Source of the DNA: Allokutzneria sp. A3M-2-11 16
GTDB taxonomy: Bacteria; Actinomycetota; Actinomycetes; Mycobacteriales; Pseudonocardiaceae
Direction: 5' to 3'
DNA: 64,000 bases
Assembly: GCF_024213555.1 (NCBI RefSeq)
Contig: NZ_JANAVO010000012.1
Location: 87,082 to 151,081 of the forward strand
Position numbers and translations under genes: made by a program. Numbering within the stretch: the first letter of the stretch is position 1; the number at the start of each line of letters is the position of its first letter. Positions 17,402 through 25,484 of the stretch are shown one piece after another. Below the pieces are notes generated by a model. The model saw nothing but the letters and a program-made list of their open reading frames with translations. It did no database searches and was not told the DNA's origin.

Positions 17402-17586
17402 CGGAGTTCCCCCGCACGATCGGCAAGGTGGCCAACCGCGAGCTGGAGCTCAACGGCTACACCACCTACGACCAGCTGTGCCGGGTGAGCCCCGAGGAGT
17501 TGCTGCGCATCCACGGCATCGGCCCGAAGTCCATCCGCATCCTCGGCGAGGAGCTGGCCGCGCGCGGGCAGTCCTTCGCCGACTGA
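17398..17586 (+). CDS. Small helix-hairpin-helix protein
   Basis: 62 aa protein starting at the ATG that overlaps the stop of the propeller gene (ATGA). Its C-terminal half contains a helix-hairpin-helix: SPEELLRIHGIGPKSIRIL, with the IHGIG hairpin that contacts DNA backbone phosphates in HhH proteins and in the RNA polymerase alpha C-terminal domain. It probably binds DNA or works with its larger neighbour. Its stop directly abuts the stop of the convergent araC-like gene (TGATCA), leaving no intergenic base. Confidence 0.8.
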   Translation: MTEFPRTIGKVANRELELNGYTTYDQLCRVSPEELLRIHGIGPKSIRILGEELAARGQSFAD

Positions 17587-18513
17587 TCACTCCGCGAGTC
17601 TGCGCTTGCGGAATTCCCTTGGTGTCTCACCGAAACGGGCTTTGAAGGCCGCGGAGAACCAGGTCGGGGTGAAGCCGGTTCTCGCGGCCACCTCGCCGAT
17701 CTCGACCTCGCCGGTGGCGAGCAGGTCCCTGGCCGCCCGCAGCGACTCGTCCTGGCGGAGGTCGCGGAAGGTGATGCCCTCCTCGTGCAGGATCAGCCGG
17801 ATCTGCCGGGGCGACCAGCCCAGGGCGCGGGCGACCGCCGGGAGGCACAGATCGCTCTCGCCCACGCGGTCGCGGACGTAGCGCCGGATCGCCGCCGCGG
17901 CCTCGACGCGATGGGTCCGCTGGGGCCCCATGTCGCCGAGCGCGAGCATGCACAGCAGTTCGGCCGCGCGGTCGCAGAGCGCGTTGAACTCGCGATCGGT
18001 GAGGGCCTCGGCCTGCTCGTGGACGCTGTCGATCAGGTTCGCGGTGACCCGGCCCAGCCCGGTGGTCATGTCCAGCTGGGTGTGGACCGGCGCGGCCGGG
18101 GCGAGGCGGTGGTCGAACTCCGCCCTCGGCACCCGGAACGCGTAGGACCGGGACTCCGGGATGCGGATCTGGGAGATCTGGTCGAACCGGTTGATCAGGG
18201 CGCTGCCCGGGGTGGCGCGGCGTTGCTCGTCGCCGCGCCACGCCGAGTACGACCCGAACAGGGGCAGCATGATCCAGTAGTGCTCGTCGCCGGGGGACTG
18301 GCGGACCAGCGACGGCGTGCGGAGGCTGACGCGGTCACCGCGCTGGTCCCAGTGGACCAGGGCGTAGGCCGAGCTCTCCTGAGCGGTCAGCGCCGAGTAC
18401 CAGGTCTCCGGGTCGCGGTAGCGGTGGCGCATCGGAACGAAGCTGTCGGCCAGCTCCGACCACGCTTCCGACGAGTCGATCGTGAAGTTGAGGTAGTGCA
18501 CGACGATCTCCAT
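17587..18513 (-). CDS. AraC-family transcriptional regulator
   Basis: 308 aa. The C-terminal 85 residues contain two helix-turn-helix units of the AraC type: LCLPAVARALGWSPRQIRLI, then GEVAARTGFTPTWFSAAFKA, ending with the ARFGETPREFRKRRL signature. The N-terminal part (residues 1-200) is the AraC_binding_2/ActR-like sensor region; ligand unknown. It is divergent from the acyltransferase gene across about 165 nt and could control it. Start ATG at 18513 (MEIVVHYLNF). Confidence 0.92.
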   Translation of the reverse strand: MEIVVHYLNFTIDSSEAWSELADSFVPMRHRYRDPETWYSALTAQESSAYALVHWDQRGDRVSLRTPSLVRQSPGDEHYWIMLPLFGSYSAWRGDEQRRATPGSALINRFDQISQIRIPESRSYAFRVPRAEFDHRLAPAAPVHTQLDMTTGLGRVTANLIDSVHEQAEALTDREFNALCDRAAELLCMLALGDMGPQRTHRVEAAAAIRRYVRDRVGESDLCLPAVARALGWSPRQIRLILHEEGITFRDLRQDESLRAARDLLATGEVEIGEVAARTGFTPTWFSAAFKARFGETPREFRKRRLAE

Positions 18514-18678
18514 CGGGTGGCGGGTTTACGTCGAGGTGCCGGTGAACTTACGGCCTGGGGCACGAAATCCAGCTCCCCCTTTGCGGTGGTTCTTCCCGGG
18601 GAGAAGATCACTTCTCACGGCCATTCCTTCGCCCGGGGGCGAAAAGCGGCGCCCGTGAATCTGATACCGGAGGACCAC

Positions 18679-19851
18679 GTGGACATTCGAGATGGCGACG
18701 AAGCCATTGTGCGGCAACCAGGAAACGCCGAGACGACAGGGCACGCCCGGCTGCCATCCCTCACCGGTATCCGGATCTTCGCCGCCGGACTGGTGCTCGT
18801 GGCCCACGCCTTCTTCCTGCCCGGTCTCTACGCCGACGCCGCGGTCCAGAAGGGCACCAGCGCCCTGGTCCCGCTGGCCACCTCGTCGGTCACCCTCTTC
18901 TTCGTGCTCTCCGGCCTGGTCCTGACCTGGTCGGCCCGGCCCGCCGACACCGCGAGGCAGTTCTGGCGCCGCCGGTTCGTCCGGATCTTCTCCAACCACG
19001 CGGTGGCCTGGGCGCTGGGGACGGCACTGGTCATCGGCTACGGCATCCACGTGAACCTGGTTTCCCCGGGCGACGAGTACAACCCGCTCGCCGTGCTGGC
19101 GAGCCTGTTCCTGGTGCAGAACTGGGTTCCCACGAACGAGTTCCTGCTCGGCCCGAACCCGTTGGCGTGGTCGCTGGCCTGTGAGTTCTTCTTCTACCTG
19201 CTCTTCCCGGTCCTGCTCCCGCTCGTCCGCGGGATTCCGGTGCGCAGGCTGTGGCTGACCGCCTGGGTGGCCGTGCTCGTCGGCCTGTCCGTTCCGGCGC
19301 TGGCGACGCTGCTGCACGGACCCGACTTCCTCCCCACCATCCCCGTTCCGGGCTCGCAGATCTGGCTGGCCTACTTCCTGCCCGCTGCCCGCCTGCCGGA
19401 GTTCGTGCTCGGCATGGTGCTCGCGCGCATCCTCGCCGAGGGTTTGTGGCGACCGCTGCACATGGGCCTCGTCCTCCCGCTGCCGTTCCTGGCGATCGGG
19501 ACCCTGGCGGTCCTGCCGCCGGTGTTCGCCTTCGGCCCGTACTTCGCGCTTCCGGTCGCGCTGATCGTCGGTGAGGTCGCCTCGCGTGACGTCCGCGGTG
19601 TCCCCTCGTTCCTCCGGCGTCCGGCGATGATCTACCTCGGGGACCGCTCGTTCGCGCTCTACATGATCCACTACGTGGTGATCATGTACTTGTGCCAGTT
19701 CGTCTTCACACCCGGAGCGAAGTTCGGCATTCCGGCCGCCACGGCCTTGATCCTGCTGGTCGTCATTCCGGTGTCGCTCGGTGCGGCCTGGCTGCTGCAC
19801 AGGTTCGTGGAGCGCCCCGCGGTGACCCACCTGGCGACTCGGCGGCGTTAG
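18679..19851 (+). CDS. Acyltransferase 3 family membrane protein
   Basis: 390 aa integral membrane protein with about ten hydrophobic helices. It opens RLPSLTGIRIFAAGLVLVAH, the conserved acyltransferase-3 (OafA/NodX-like) region containing the catalytic His near residue 42, followed by FFVLSGLVLTWSA and an R-rich FWRRRFVRI motif. GGAGGA precedes the GTG at 18679; the much longer open frame upstream is antisense to the AraC gene. Such enzymes O-acylate surface glycans, antibiotics or lipids. The acceptor is not evident. Confidence 0.88.
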   Translation: MDIRDGDEAIVRQPGNAETTGHARLPSLTGIRIFAAGLVLVAHAFFLPGLYADAAVQKGTSALVPLATSSVTLFFVLSGLVLTWSARPADTARQFWRRRFVRIFSNHAVAWALGTALVIGYGIHVNLVSPGDEYNPLAVLASLFLVQNWVPTNEFLLGPNPLAWSLACEFFFYLLFPVLLPLVRGIPVRRLWLTAWVAVLVGLSVPALATLLHGPDFLPTIPVPGSQIWLAYFLPAARLPEFVLGMVLARILAEGLWRPLHMGLVLPLPFLAIGTLAVLPPVFAFGPYFALPVALIVGEVASRDVRGVPSFLRRPAMIYLGDRSFALYMIHYVVIMYLCQFVFTPGAKFGIPAATALILLVVIPVSLGAAWLLHRFVERPAVTHLATRRR

Positions 19852-20192
19852 CGCGACGGTGGGTCCGGTGCGAGCGACCCGTCCGGCGCGATGTGCTCGA
19901 AGATCTGGTCGAGCAGCGTCAGCACGTGCGGGTCGTCCACCGCGTAGAAGTGGTGCCGCCCCTCTCGGCGGGCGGTCACCACCCCCGCCAGCCGCAGCTT
20001 GGTCAGGTGCTGGCTGACGGTGGGGATGCTCACGCCGACGCGCTGGGCGAGCGTGCCCACGTCGTAGGTGCCCTGGGCGCACAGCCAGACCAGGTGCAGC
20101 CGCGGCGGGCTGGACAACAACGCGAAGGTGGCGGCGGCGGCGCTGAGCTGGACCGGCGTCGGCTCGGAATTTTTCGGCATGACGAGATTCAT
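19848..20192 (-). CDS. ArsR/SmtB-family transcriptional regulator
   Basis: 114 aa winged-helix repressor. The recognition helix region is VGTLAQRVGVSIPTVSQHLTKL, and GRHHFYAVDDPHV forms the beta wing. The typical metal-binding CVC motif of ArsR is absent (only one Cys, in LCAQGT), so metal sensing at that site is doubtful. Start ATG at 20192 with GGGGAAC upstream. It is divergent from a Ca2+/cation exchanger gene with an inverted repeat between them, and its stop overlaps the convergent acyltransferase stop by 3 nt. Confidence 0.9.
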   Translation of the reverse strand: MNLVMPKNSEPTPVQLSAAAATFALLSSPPRLHLVWLCAQGTYDVGTLAQRVGVSIPTVSQHLTKLRLAGVVTARREGRHHFYAVDDPHVLTLLDQIFEHIAPDGSLAPDPPSR

Positions 20193-20226
20193 TGTTCCCC
20201 GCGACCCAACCAGGGGCTAGACACGC

Positions 20227-20254
20227 CGACATTTTGGTGATTGCGAAAGTGTCG
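20227..20254. promoter_or_regulatory. Putative ArsR operator
   Basis: Inverted repeat CGACATTTT (20227-20235) and AAAGTGTCG (20246-20254), nine-base arms with one mismatch and a 10-nt spacer. It sits between the divergent arsR-like and exchanger genes, close to both start codons, fitting an ArsR-type operator. Inferred from position and symmetry. Confidence 0.5.
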
Positions 20255-20280
20255 AAGTGTGTGCGAACGTCGACGCCGTG

Positions 20281-21489
20281 ATGGTCCTGTTCCGCCCGCT
20301 GTCCCTCTGCTGCGCCCTCGCCACCCCCGCCCTCGCGCTCCGGTTCTCCGGCGCCGGGGTGGTCCCGTGGCTGGCGTTGCTGCTGTTCGGCGCCGCCGTC
20401 GTGGCCGCGTCGTTCGTGCTCGCGTGGGCGGCCGAGGCGGCGCAGGTGGACATCTCCGGCGGTTTGGCGATCGCCCTGCTCGCGCTCATCGCCGTGCTGC
20501 CGGAATATGTCGTCGACCTCTACTTCGCTTACACCGCAGGGCAGAACCCCGAGTTCGTCGCCTACGCCGCCGCGAACATGACCGGCTCCAACCGGCTCCT
20601 GCTCGGCCTCGGCTGGTCCACCGTGGTGCTGGTCTCGCTCGCCGTCGCATCCCGCCGGTCCGGCCGCACGGTGCGCGAACTCGTCCTCGACCCCGGTCAC
20701 CGCACCGAGCTGGGTTTCCTCGCGATCGCCTCCGTCGTGGCGTTCGTGGTGCCGGTGAGCGGTCAGATCACGCTCGTCTTCGGCTTGGCGCTGCTCGGTT
20801 TCTTCGGTTTCTACCTCTGGAAGGTCTCCCGCGCCGAGGCCGAGGAGCCCGCCCTCGTCGGCCCCGCCTCGGTCATCGGCGCCTTGCCGTCCCGCACCCG
20901 CCGCCCCCTCGTCGCGGGCTTGTTCGCCTTCGCAGCCGTGGTGATCCTGCTCTGCGCCGAGCCTTTCGCGCACGCCCTGATCGACACCGGCACCCAGCTC
21001 GGCGTGGACCGCTTCCTGCTCGTCCAGTGGCTGGCCCCCCTGGCCTCCGAGGCCCCCGAGTTCATCGTCGCGATCCTGTTCGCCTTGCGCGGCAACGGTT
21101 CCGCCGCGATCGGCACCCTGATCTCCAGCAAGGTCAACCAGTGGACCCTGTTGGTCGGCAGCCTGCCGCTGGCTTACCTCGTCGGCGGCGGTTCCGGCAC
21201 CCTCGTCCTGGACGCGCGGCAGGTCGAGGAGTTCCTGCTGACCGCCACCCAGACCCTGCTCGGCGTCTCCGCGCTGCTAGCGCTGCGCTTCCCGCGCTGG
21301 GCCGCCTGGACCCTGCTCGCCCTGTTCGCCCTCCAGTTCGCGTTGCCCGGCCAGGAGGCCCGGTACGCCTTGTGTGCGGTGTACGGCGCCATCGCCCTGG
21401 CCGCATTGGTGCGCAACCGCAGGCACATCGCGCCCACGTTGTTGGCTCCGTTCCGGTCGGCGCCCGCCCGGGAGCTGATCCGGGTCTAG
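20281..21489 (+). CDS. Sodium/calcium exchanger family membrane protein (CaCA-like)
   Basis: About 402 aa with ten to eleven hydrophobic helices. Two inverted alpha-repeats carry the ion-binding acidic residues. The first has ALIAVLPEYVVDLYF followed by NMTGSNRLL; the second has LAPLASEAPEFIVAILFAL followed by ISSKVNQWTL. This pairing is the signature of the cation/Ca2+ antiporter superfamily. ATG at 20281 is my preferred start; a GTG at 20257 in the same frame is possible. The gene lies opposite an ArsR regulator with an operator-like repeat, so it is probably a regulated cation exporter. Confidence 0.85.
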   Translation: MVLFRPLSLCCALATPALALRFSGAGVVPWLALLLFGAAVVAASFVLAWAAEAAQVDISGGLAIALLALIAVLPEYVVDLYFAYTAGQNPEFVAYAAANMTGSNRLLLGLGWSTVVLVSLAVASRRSGRTVRELVLDPGHRTELGFLAIASVVAFVVPVSGQITLVFGLALLGFFGFYLWKVSRAEAEEPALVGPASVIGALPSRTRRPLVAGLFAFAAVVILLCAEPFAHALIDTGTQLGVDRFLLVQWLAPLASEAPEFIVAILFALRGNGSAAIGTLISSKVNQWTLLVGSLPLAYLVGGGSGTLVLDARQVEEFLLTATQTLLGVSALLALRFPRWAAWTLLALFALQFALPGQEARYALCAVYGAIALAALVRNRRHIAPTLLAPFRSAPARELIRV

Positions 21490-22604
21490 AACGGCGCCGG
21501 TTCGGCGATCGGCTCGGCTTCGGTTTCGGCGGTCTTCCCGTTCGGTGTCGTCCACACGTGCCGACCGTCCGGCAGGTTCTCGCAGCTCCAGTTGGATTCG
21601 TGCTTCATCCGGTGGTGCCTGCGGCACTTCGGGCGGAGGTTGTCGATGGTGGTGTTGGTGCCGTCGAAGGGGCAGCAGTGATCGAGGTCGCAGCGGTGTG
21701 CGGGCCTGTTGCAGCCAATCGCGGTGCAGGTGGGGTAGCGGGCGTGGATCAACTCCCGCTGTTTGGCTGAGGGCCGGTAGGTGGTGACGTCTTCGGCGAT
21801 CCCGGTGGCGGGGTCGGTGAGGATGCGTTTCCAGATCCCTCCCGCAGCGACATCGCGGGCGATCTTGGCGGGCAACGGTCCGTATCCGTGCAGGATGGCG
21901 GGTTCGTTGTCGAGGCCGAGGAAGGAGCCCATGGGCATGGTCAAGTAGACGGTGACCTGGCCTTGGGGTGCGCCGGTTTCCTTGCCCATCAACAAGTCCA
22001 TGGTGACATCGGCCCGCTTCTGATCCAAGGTCCGGTGATCTTTCGGTAGGGCTCTGGCGATGCGGTCGATCCGGTCGTAGATCAACGAGGCTTGCAGGGC
22101 GGGGAAGAACATCCGCAGCAGGCACATGCCGTCGTCAAGGGGGATCTTCTCCACCAACCTGGCCTTGCGCTTCTCCTTATGGCGACGCTCGGCAGCCTTG
22201 GGGTCGAGCTTGGTGATGAACCGCACCGCATGCCGACGTGTCGAGGTGTAGTTGTGCGTTTCGGCGAAGGCGAGGAAGTCCTGCTCGGCGATCGCGGCGT
22301 GCACCGCAGTGAGTGTGGAGAGCAGGTCGACGATCATCAACGCTTTGCCCTCGTCGACGCGGCCTTCGGCCAGCGCCCGCAACACCACAGGCCGACCGGT
22401 GAGGTCTTCTGCGCGTTGAAGGAGGCAGGCGGCTTTGGTCTTGGAGATGGCGAGTAGTCGCATGAGGATTTCTTCGGCGAACTCACGATCACACAACTCC
22501 AGCCGAGACACGTAGTCGATCAACGCGACCGCGAAGTCCGCCGAGGCTTTCCCCATCGCGGTGAACATGACCCTCAAATAGTGGTCGGGATCTACAGGGA
22601 ACAT
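21486..22604 (-). CDS. DUF222/13E12-type HNH endonuclease domain protein
   Basis: 372 aa. The N-terminal helical DUF222 region (residues about 30-230) is followed by a C-terminal HNH nuclease motif: CDLDHCCPFDGTNTTIDNL with downstream CRRHHRMKH, keeping the His/Asn/His and zinc cysteines. Such proteins are abundant in actinobacteria (REP13E12-like in mycobacteria), often multi-copy and possibly mobile; their function is unsettled. Its stop overlaps that of the convergent exchanger gene in a shared CTAG. A palindromic repeat lies just upstream. Confidence 0.9.
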   Translation of the reverse strand: MFPVDPDHYLRVMFTAMGKASADFAVALIDYVSRLELCDREFAEEILMRLLAISKTKAACLLQRAEDLTGRPVVLRALAEGRVDEGKALMIVDLLSTLTAVHAAIAEQDFLAFAETHNYTSTRRHAVRFITKLDPKAAERRHKEKRKARLVEKIPLDDGMCLLRMFFPALQASLIYDRIDRIARALPKDHRTLDQKRADVTMDLLMGKETGAPQGQVTVYLTMPMGSFLGLDNEPAILHGYGPLPAKIARDVAAGGIWKRILTDPATGIAEDVTTYRPSAKQRELIHARYPTCTAIGCNRPAHRCDLDHCCPFDGTNTTIDNLRPKCRRHHRMKHESNWSCENLPDGRHVWTTPNGKTAETEAEPIAEPAPF

Positions 22605-22718
22605 GTCCCTATTCTATCGCAGAATAATAGTGGATCATGGCTCTACAGGGTGAATTGCCAGGCGCCCAAAAGCTCGAAAACGCAACCCCAGCGAAAAGGT
22701 GAGGGCGGGCTGGAAAAT

Positions 22719-22871
22719 GGGGTCGGCTTTACCTGGGGTGCGCGTGCCATACGCTTGTCGCGAGGGCCGGGGTTTCATCCCGTGCCCCCGGGAGGCCCAA
22801 GGGCACGCGCAAGGGGCCCCAGGTCAAGCCGACCCCCACGCTGGCACCGACGCAAGCTGGAAACCCAGCCA
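22719..22871 (-). repeat. Palindromic dispersed repeat, copy 1
   Basis: Long imperfect inverted repeat. Left arm is 22719-22747 (begins GGGGTCGGCTTTACCTGGGG). Right arm is 22802-22836 (ends CAGGTCAAGCCGACCCC). The segment 22774-22871, read on the minus strand, is nearly identical to 63904-64000 on the plus strand. It occupies the intergenic gap between the HNH gene and the SDR gene. It looks like a non-coding hairpin-forming interspersed element; no ORF is inside. Confidence 0.75.
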
Positions 22872-22876
22872 CGAAC

Positions 22877-23431
22877 TCACCCGCCCCCAGAAACCACGAA
22901 CTCCACATAAGACTGCGCAACCACGCCAGCCGAAGTCCCCCCAGAGCGTCCGAGCAACGCCAAGGTCTCCGAAACCCACCCCGGACTGACCACAGTCGCA
23001 TCGATTCCCCGAGGCAGCTCCGCCCGAGCATTCTCCACAAAGGACTCCAAGGCCGCATTGACCATCGCCCCCACCGCTCCCCGGCACATCGGCCCTTCGA
23101 ACCGTCCAGCGGTCAACACGATGCGACCGCCGTCGTTCAAAGCCCGCACAGCCCGATGGAACAAGGCCAGCTGCCCGTCCAGCTTCACCTGTCGGAAATC
23201 CGCATCGGTCAGATCGAGCAACGGCTTCAGCGGCGCATGAGCCGCCGTGCACACCACGGCGTCCACGTCGGACACGGTGGCGAACAGCTTGTCGAGAGTG
23301 CTGGGATCAGCGAGGTCCACCTGAACCTCGCTGGAGCGGGAGGTGCGGACCACCTCGTGGCCGAGGTCTTCCAGCCGCGCGGAGACGGTGGAGCCGAGGA
23401 TTCCGGTGGCGCCGACGACGATGATTCTCAT
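22877..23431 (-). CDS. Short-chain dehydrogenase/reductase family protein
   Basis: 184 aa Rossmann protein. Nucleotide-binding motif VVGATGILGSTV is at residues 4-15, with VCTAAHAPL in the NAG-like position near residue 60. The canonical catalytic Tyr-x-x-x-Lys is not evident, so activity may differ from classical SDRs. ATG at 23431. Divergent from the XRE regulator gene with 57 nt between starts, so probably controlled by it. The stop lies 6 nt from the palindromic repeat. Confidence 0.85.
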   Translation of the reverse strand: MRIIVVGATGILGSTVSARLEDLGHEVVRTSRSSEVQVDLADPSTLDKLFATVSDVDAVVCTAAHAPLKPLLDLTDADFRQVKLDGQLALFHRAVRALNDGGRIVLTAGRFEGPMCRGAVGAMVNAALESFVENARAELPRGIDATVVSPGWVSETLALLGRSGGTSAGVVAQSYVEFVVSGGG

Positions 23432-23488
23432 GGGAGGAAGCCTCACCGGGAGCGCCGGGGTTAGCCAGGACACTGAGAGGGTCAGGAT

Positions 23489-24301
23489 ATGGAGCTGGGG
23501 GAGTTCCTGCGGGCGTGCCGCGCTCGGATCAGCCCGGCGGACGCGGGGGTGCCCGACTACGGCGGCAGGCGGCGGGTGCCGGGGCTGCGGCGGGAGGAAC
23601 TGGCGCGGTTGGCGGGGATCAGCGTGCCGTACTACACGCGGCTGGAACAGGGGCGCGTCCGCAATGCCTCTGACTCCGTGCTGGACGCGGTGGCCAGGGT
23701 GCTGCGGCTGAGCGCCGACGAGCGGGCGCACCTCTACCGCTTGGCGCGGGGGGCGGGGCCCGCCGAGCCCGAGCGGCTGCGGCCGAGCGTGCGCTTGATG
23801 ATCGAGTCCATGAAGGACGTCCCCGCGTTGGTGATGGGGCGGCGCACCGACGTGCTCGCGTGGAACCGGCTCGCGCACGCGCTGCTCGCTCCGCACCGGG
23901 ACTTCGCGGCACCACAGGACGTGAACCTGGCGCGGTTGGTTTTTCTCGACCAGCACACCCGCCGCCTCTACGTCGACTACGAGCGGAAGAAGCGGGATGC
24001 CGTGGCACACCTGCGAATGGTGGCCGGGGCCTACCCGGACGACCCGGGCATCGCCGCGCTCGTCGACGAGTTGACCGCGCTCAGTGAGGACTTCGTCGCA
24101 CTGTGGTCGGAGTACCCGGTGCGCAACTGCGCGTTCAACGCCCGGGAGTACGACCATCCGGTGGTGGGGCGCTTGACGTTGACCGACGAGCTGATGCTGC
24201 TCCCGGACGACGAGGGGCAGCGCGTCGTGGTGTACACGGCCGAAACCGGGTCGAATTCTGCGGCTGCTCTCGCGGCGCTCGTACACCATCTGGTTTCATA
24301 G
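23489..24301 (+). CDS. XRE-family regulator with MmyB-like ligand domain
   Basis: 270 aa. The N-terminal HTH_XRE region contains LRREELARLAGISVPYYTRL and EQGRVRNASDSVLDA (residues about 35-75). The C-terminal MmyB-like PAS-type domain follows, with NRLAHALL and a C-terminal LPDDEGQRVVVYTAE segment. This architecture is widespread in actinobacteria, where the regulator usually sits divergent from an SDR gene that it controls, exactly as here. Start ATG at 23489 (MELGEFLRACR). Confidence 0.92.
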   Translation: MELGEFLRACRARISPADAGVPDYGGRRRVPGLRREELARLAGISVPYYTRLEQGRVRNASDSVLDAVARVLRLSADERAHLYRLARGAGPAEPERLRPSVRLMIESMKDVPALVMGRRTDVLAWNRLAHALLAPHRDFAAPQDVNLARLVFLDQHTRRLYVDYERKKRDAVAHLRMVAGAYPDDPGIAALVDELTALSEDFVALWSEYPVRNCAFNAREYDHPVVGRLTLTDELMLLPDDEGQRVVVYTAETGSNSAAALAALVHHLVS

Positions 24302-24538
24302 GTCCAGCAAGGAGTTTCTCGCGCAGTCCACTGTGGAATCAACAGTCCACCCGGATTCGCTGATGTCCCTTGACGGCGGCAAAACCCCTGCGCCGCTGCG
24401 TCGTTCGGTCCTCGTTCCTGCTCCGATCGGTCGCCCTTCCGGCGTCGGTTGTCCGGAGAACCCTTTCTGCAGTTGCCTTTCCTCACCGGCCCGCCTGTGG
24501 CCGGACCTCGTTCGAGGGCACGAGGAAGGGAGTGACCA

Positions 24539-25333
24539 GTGAGCACCCTGCGCACCCTGGTCAAGGTCTTCGGTGTCGCCGCCGCGCTCGGTGTCGCCGC
24601 CACGGCGACCGGAACCGCCGCCGCCGCACCGGCCAAGCCGTCCGGTGATGTCTCGCCGATGATCGTCGGTGGCAGTCCGGCCACCACGCAGCAGTACCCG
24701 TGGACGGTCGCGCTGATCTACAACGGCACCCAGTGGTGCGGCGGCACGCTGGTCGCGCCGAACAAGGTCGTCACCGCGGCGCACTGCACTGTCGGCAAGG
24801 CGCCGAGCACTTGGCAGATCGCCGCCGGGCGCACCGATCTGCGCACCGGCGAGGGCGTGCTGGCCAAGGTCACCAAGATCTGGCAGCACCCGAACTACCG
24901 CAGCGTCACCCAGGGCGACGACGTCGCCGTGATGACGCTGGACCAGAACCTGCCGTACAAGACGCTGCCGCTGGCCACCGCGGCGGACTCGGGCCTGTAC
25001 GCCGAGGGCACCATGGCGAAGACCCTGGGCTGGGGTGACACCACCGGCAGCGGGACCTACTCCGACACGCTGAACCAGGTCGACGTGCCGGTCACCTCGG
25101 ACCAGACCTGCTCGACGGCCTACGGGACGGACTACAGGAAGGCCGCGATGGTCTGCGCCGGTTACCCCAACGGCGGCAAGGACAGCTGCCAGGCGGACTC
25201 CGGCGGTCCGCTGGTCGCGGGCGGCAAGCTCATCGGCGTCGTCTCGTGGGGCGAAGGCTGCGCCCTCGCGGGCAAGCCGGGTGTCTACGCCCGTGTCTCC
25301 TCCTACGTGGACCTGATCAAGCAGCAGCTCTGA
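24539..25333 (+). CDS. Secreted trypsin-like serine protease (S1)
   Basis: 264 aa preproprotein. The signal peptide is residues 1-30, ending in an AAAAPA-type site, followed by a short propeptide and the mature N-terminus IVGGSPATT at about residue 42. Catalytic triad: His in TAAHC, Asp in GDDVAVM, Ser in QADSGGP. The S1 pocket Asp in KDSCQ predicts cleavage after Arg/Lys. The usual GDSGG is ADSGG. Six cysteines match three trypsin disulfides. GTG at 24539 with GAGGAAGGGAG upstream. A 12-bp stem follows the stop. Secreted endopeptidase, probably nutritional. Confidence 0.93.
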   Translation: MSTLRTLVKVFGVAAALGVAATATGTAAAAPAKPSGDVSPMIVGGSPATTQQYPWTVALIYNGTQWCGGTLVAPNKVVTAAHCTVGKAPSTWQIAAGRTDLRTGEGVLAKVTKIWQHPNYRSVTQGDDVAVMTLDQNLPYKTLPLATAADSGLYAEGTMAKTLGWGDTTGSGTYSDTLNQVDVPVTSDQTCSTAYGTDYRKAAMVCAGYPNGGKDSCQADSGGPLVAGGKLIGVVSWGEGCALAGKPGVYARVSSYVDLIKQQL

Positions 25334-25339
25334 GCGAGC

Positions 25340-25370
25340 GGGCGGGCGACCCCAGCGCGGTCGCCCGCCC
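25340..25370 (+). terminator. Stem-loop terminator after the protease gene
   Basis: Perfect 12-bp inverted repeat GGGCGGGCGACC / GGTCGCCCGCCC with a 7-nt loop, starting 7 nt after the protease stop. It separates the protease from the mrp operon. No strong U-tract, as is common in GC-rich actinobacteria. Confidence 0.7.
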
Positions 25371-25484
25371 TCGCGTTTCCCTTGTGCCCCAACGGTTATT
25401 GCCCTGAAGTGGGCGAATGTCGGACCGGCGACGTAAGGTGGGTCGTGGTTCGGGGCGGTTCGAGGGACGGGCGGTGGAGGACGA

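Noticed and set aside
17785..18678. Long N-terminal extension of the acyltransferase
   Set aside because: The extension is antisense to the AraC regulator; GGAGGA before the GTG at 18679 marks the real start.
18526..20973. 815 aa minus-strand open frame
   Set aside because: Runs across the acyltransferase and exchanger genes antisense, and is composed of charged low-complexity sequence.
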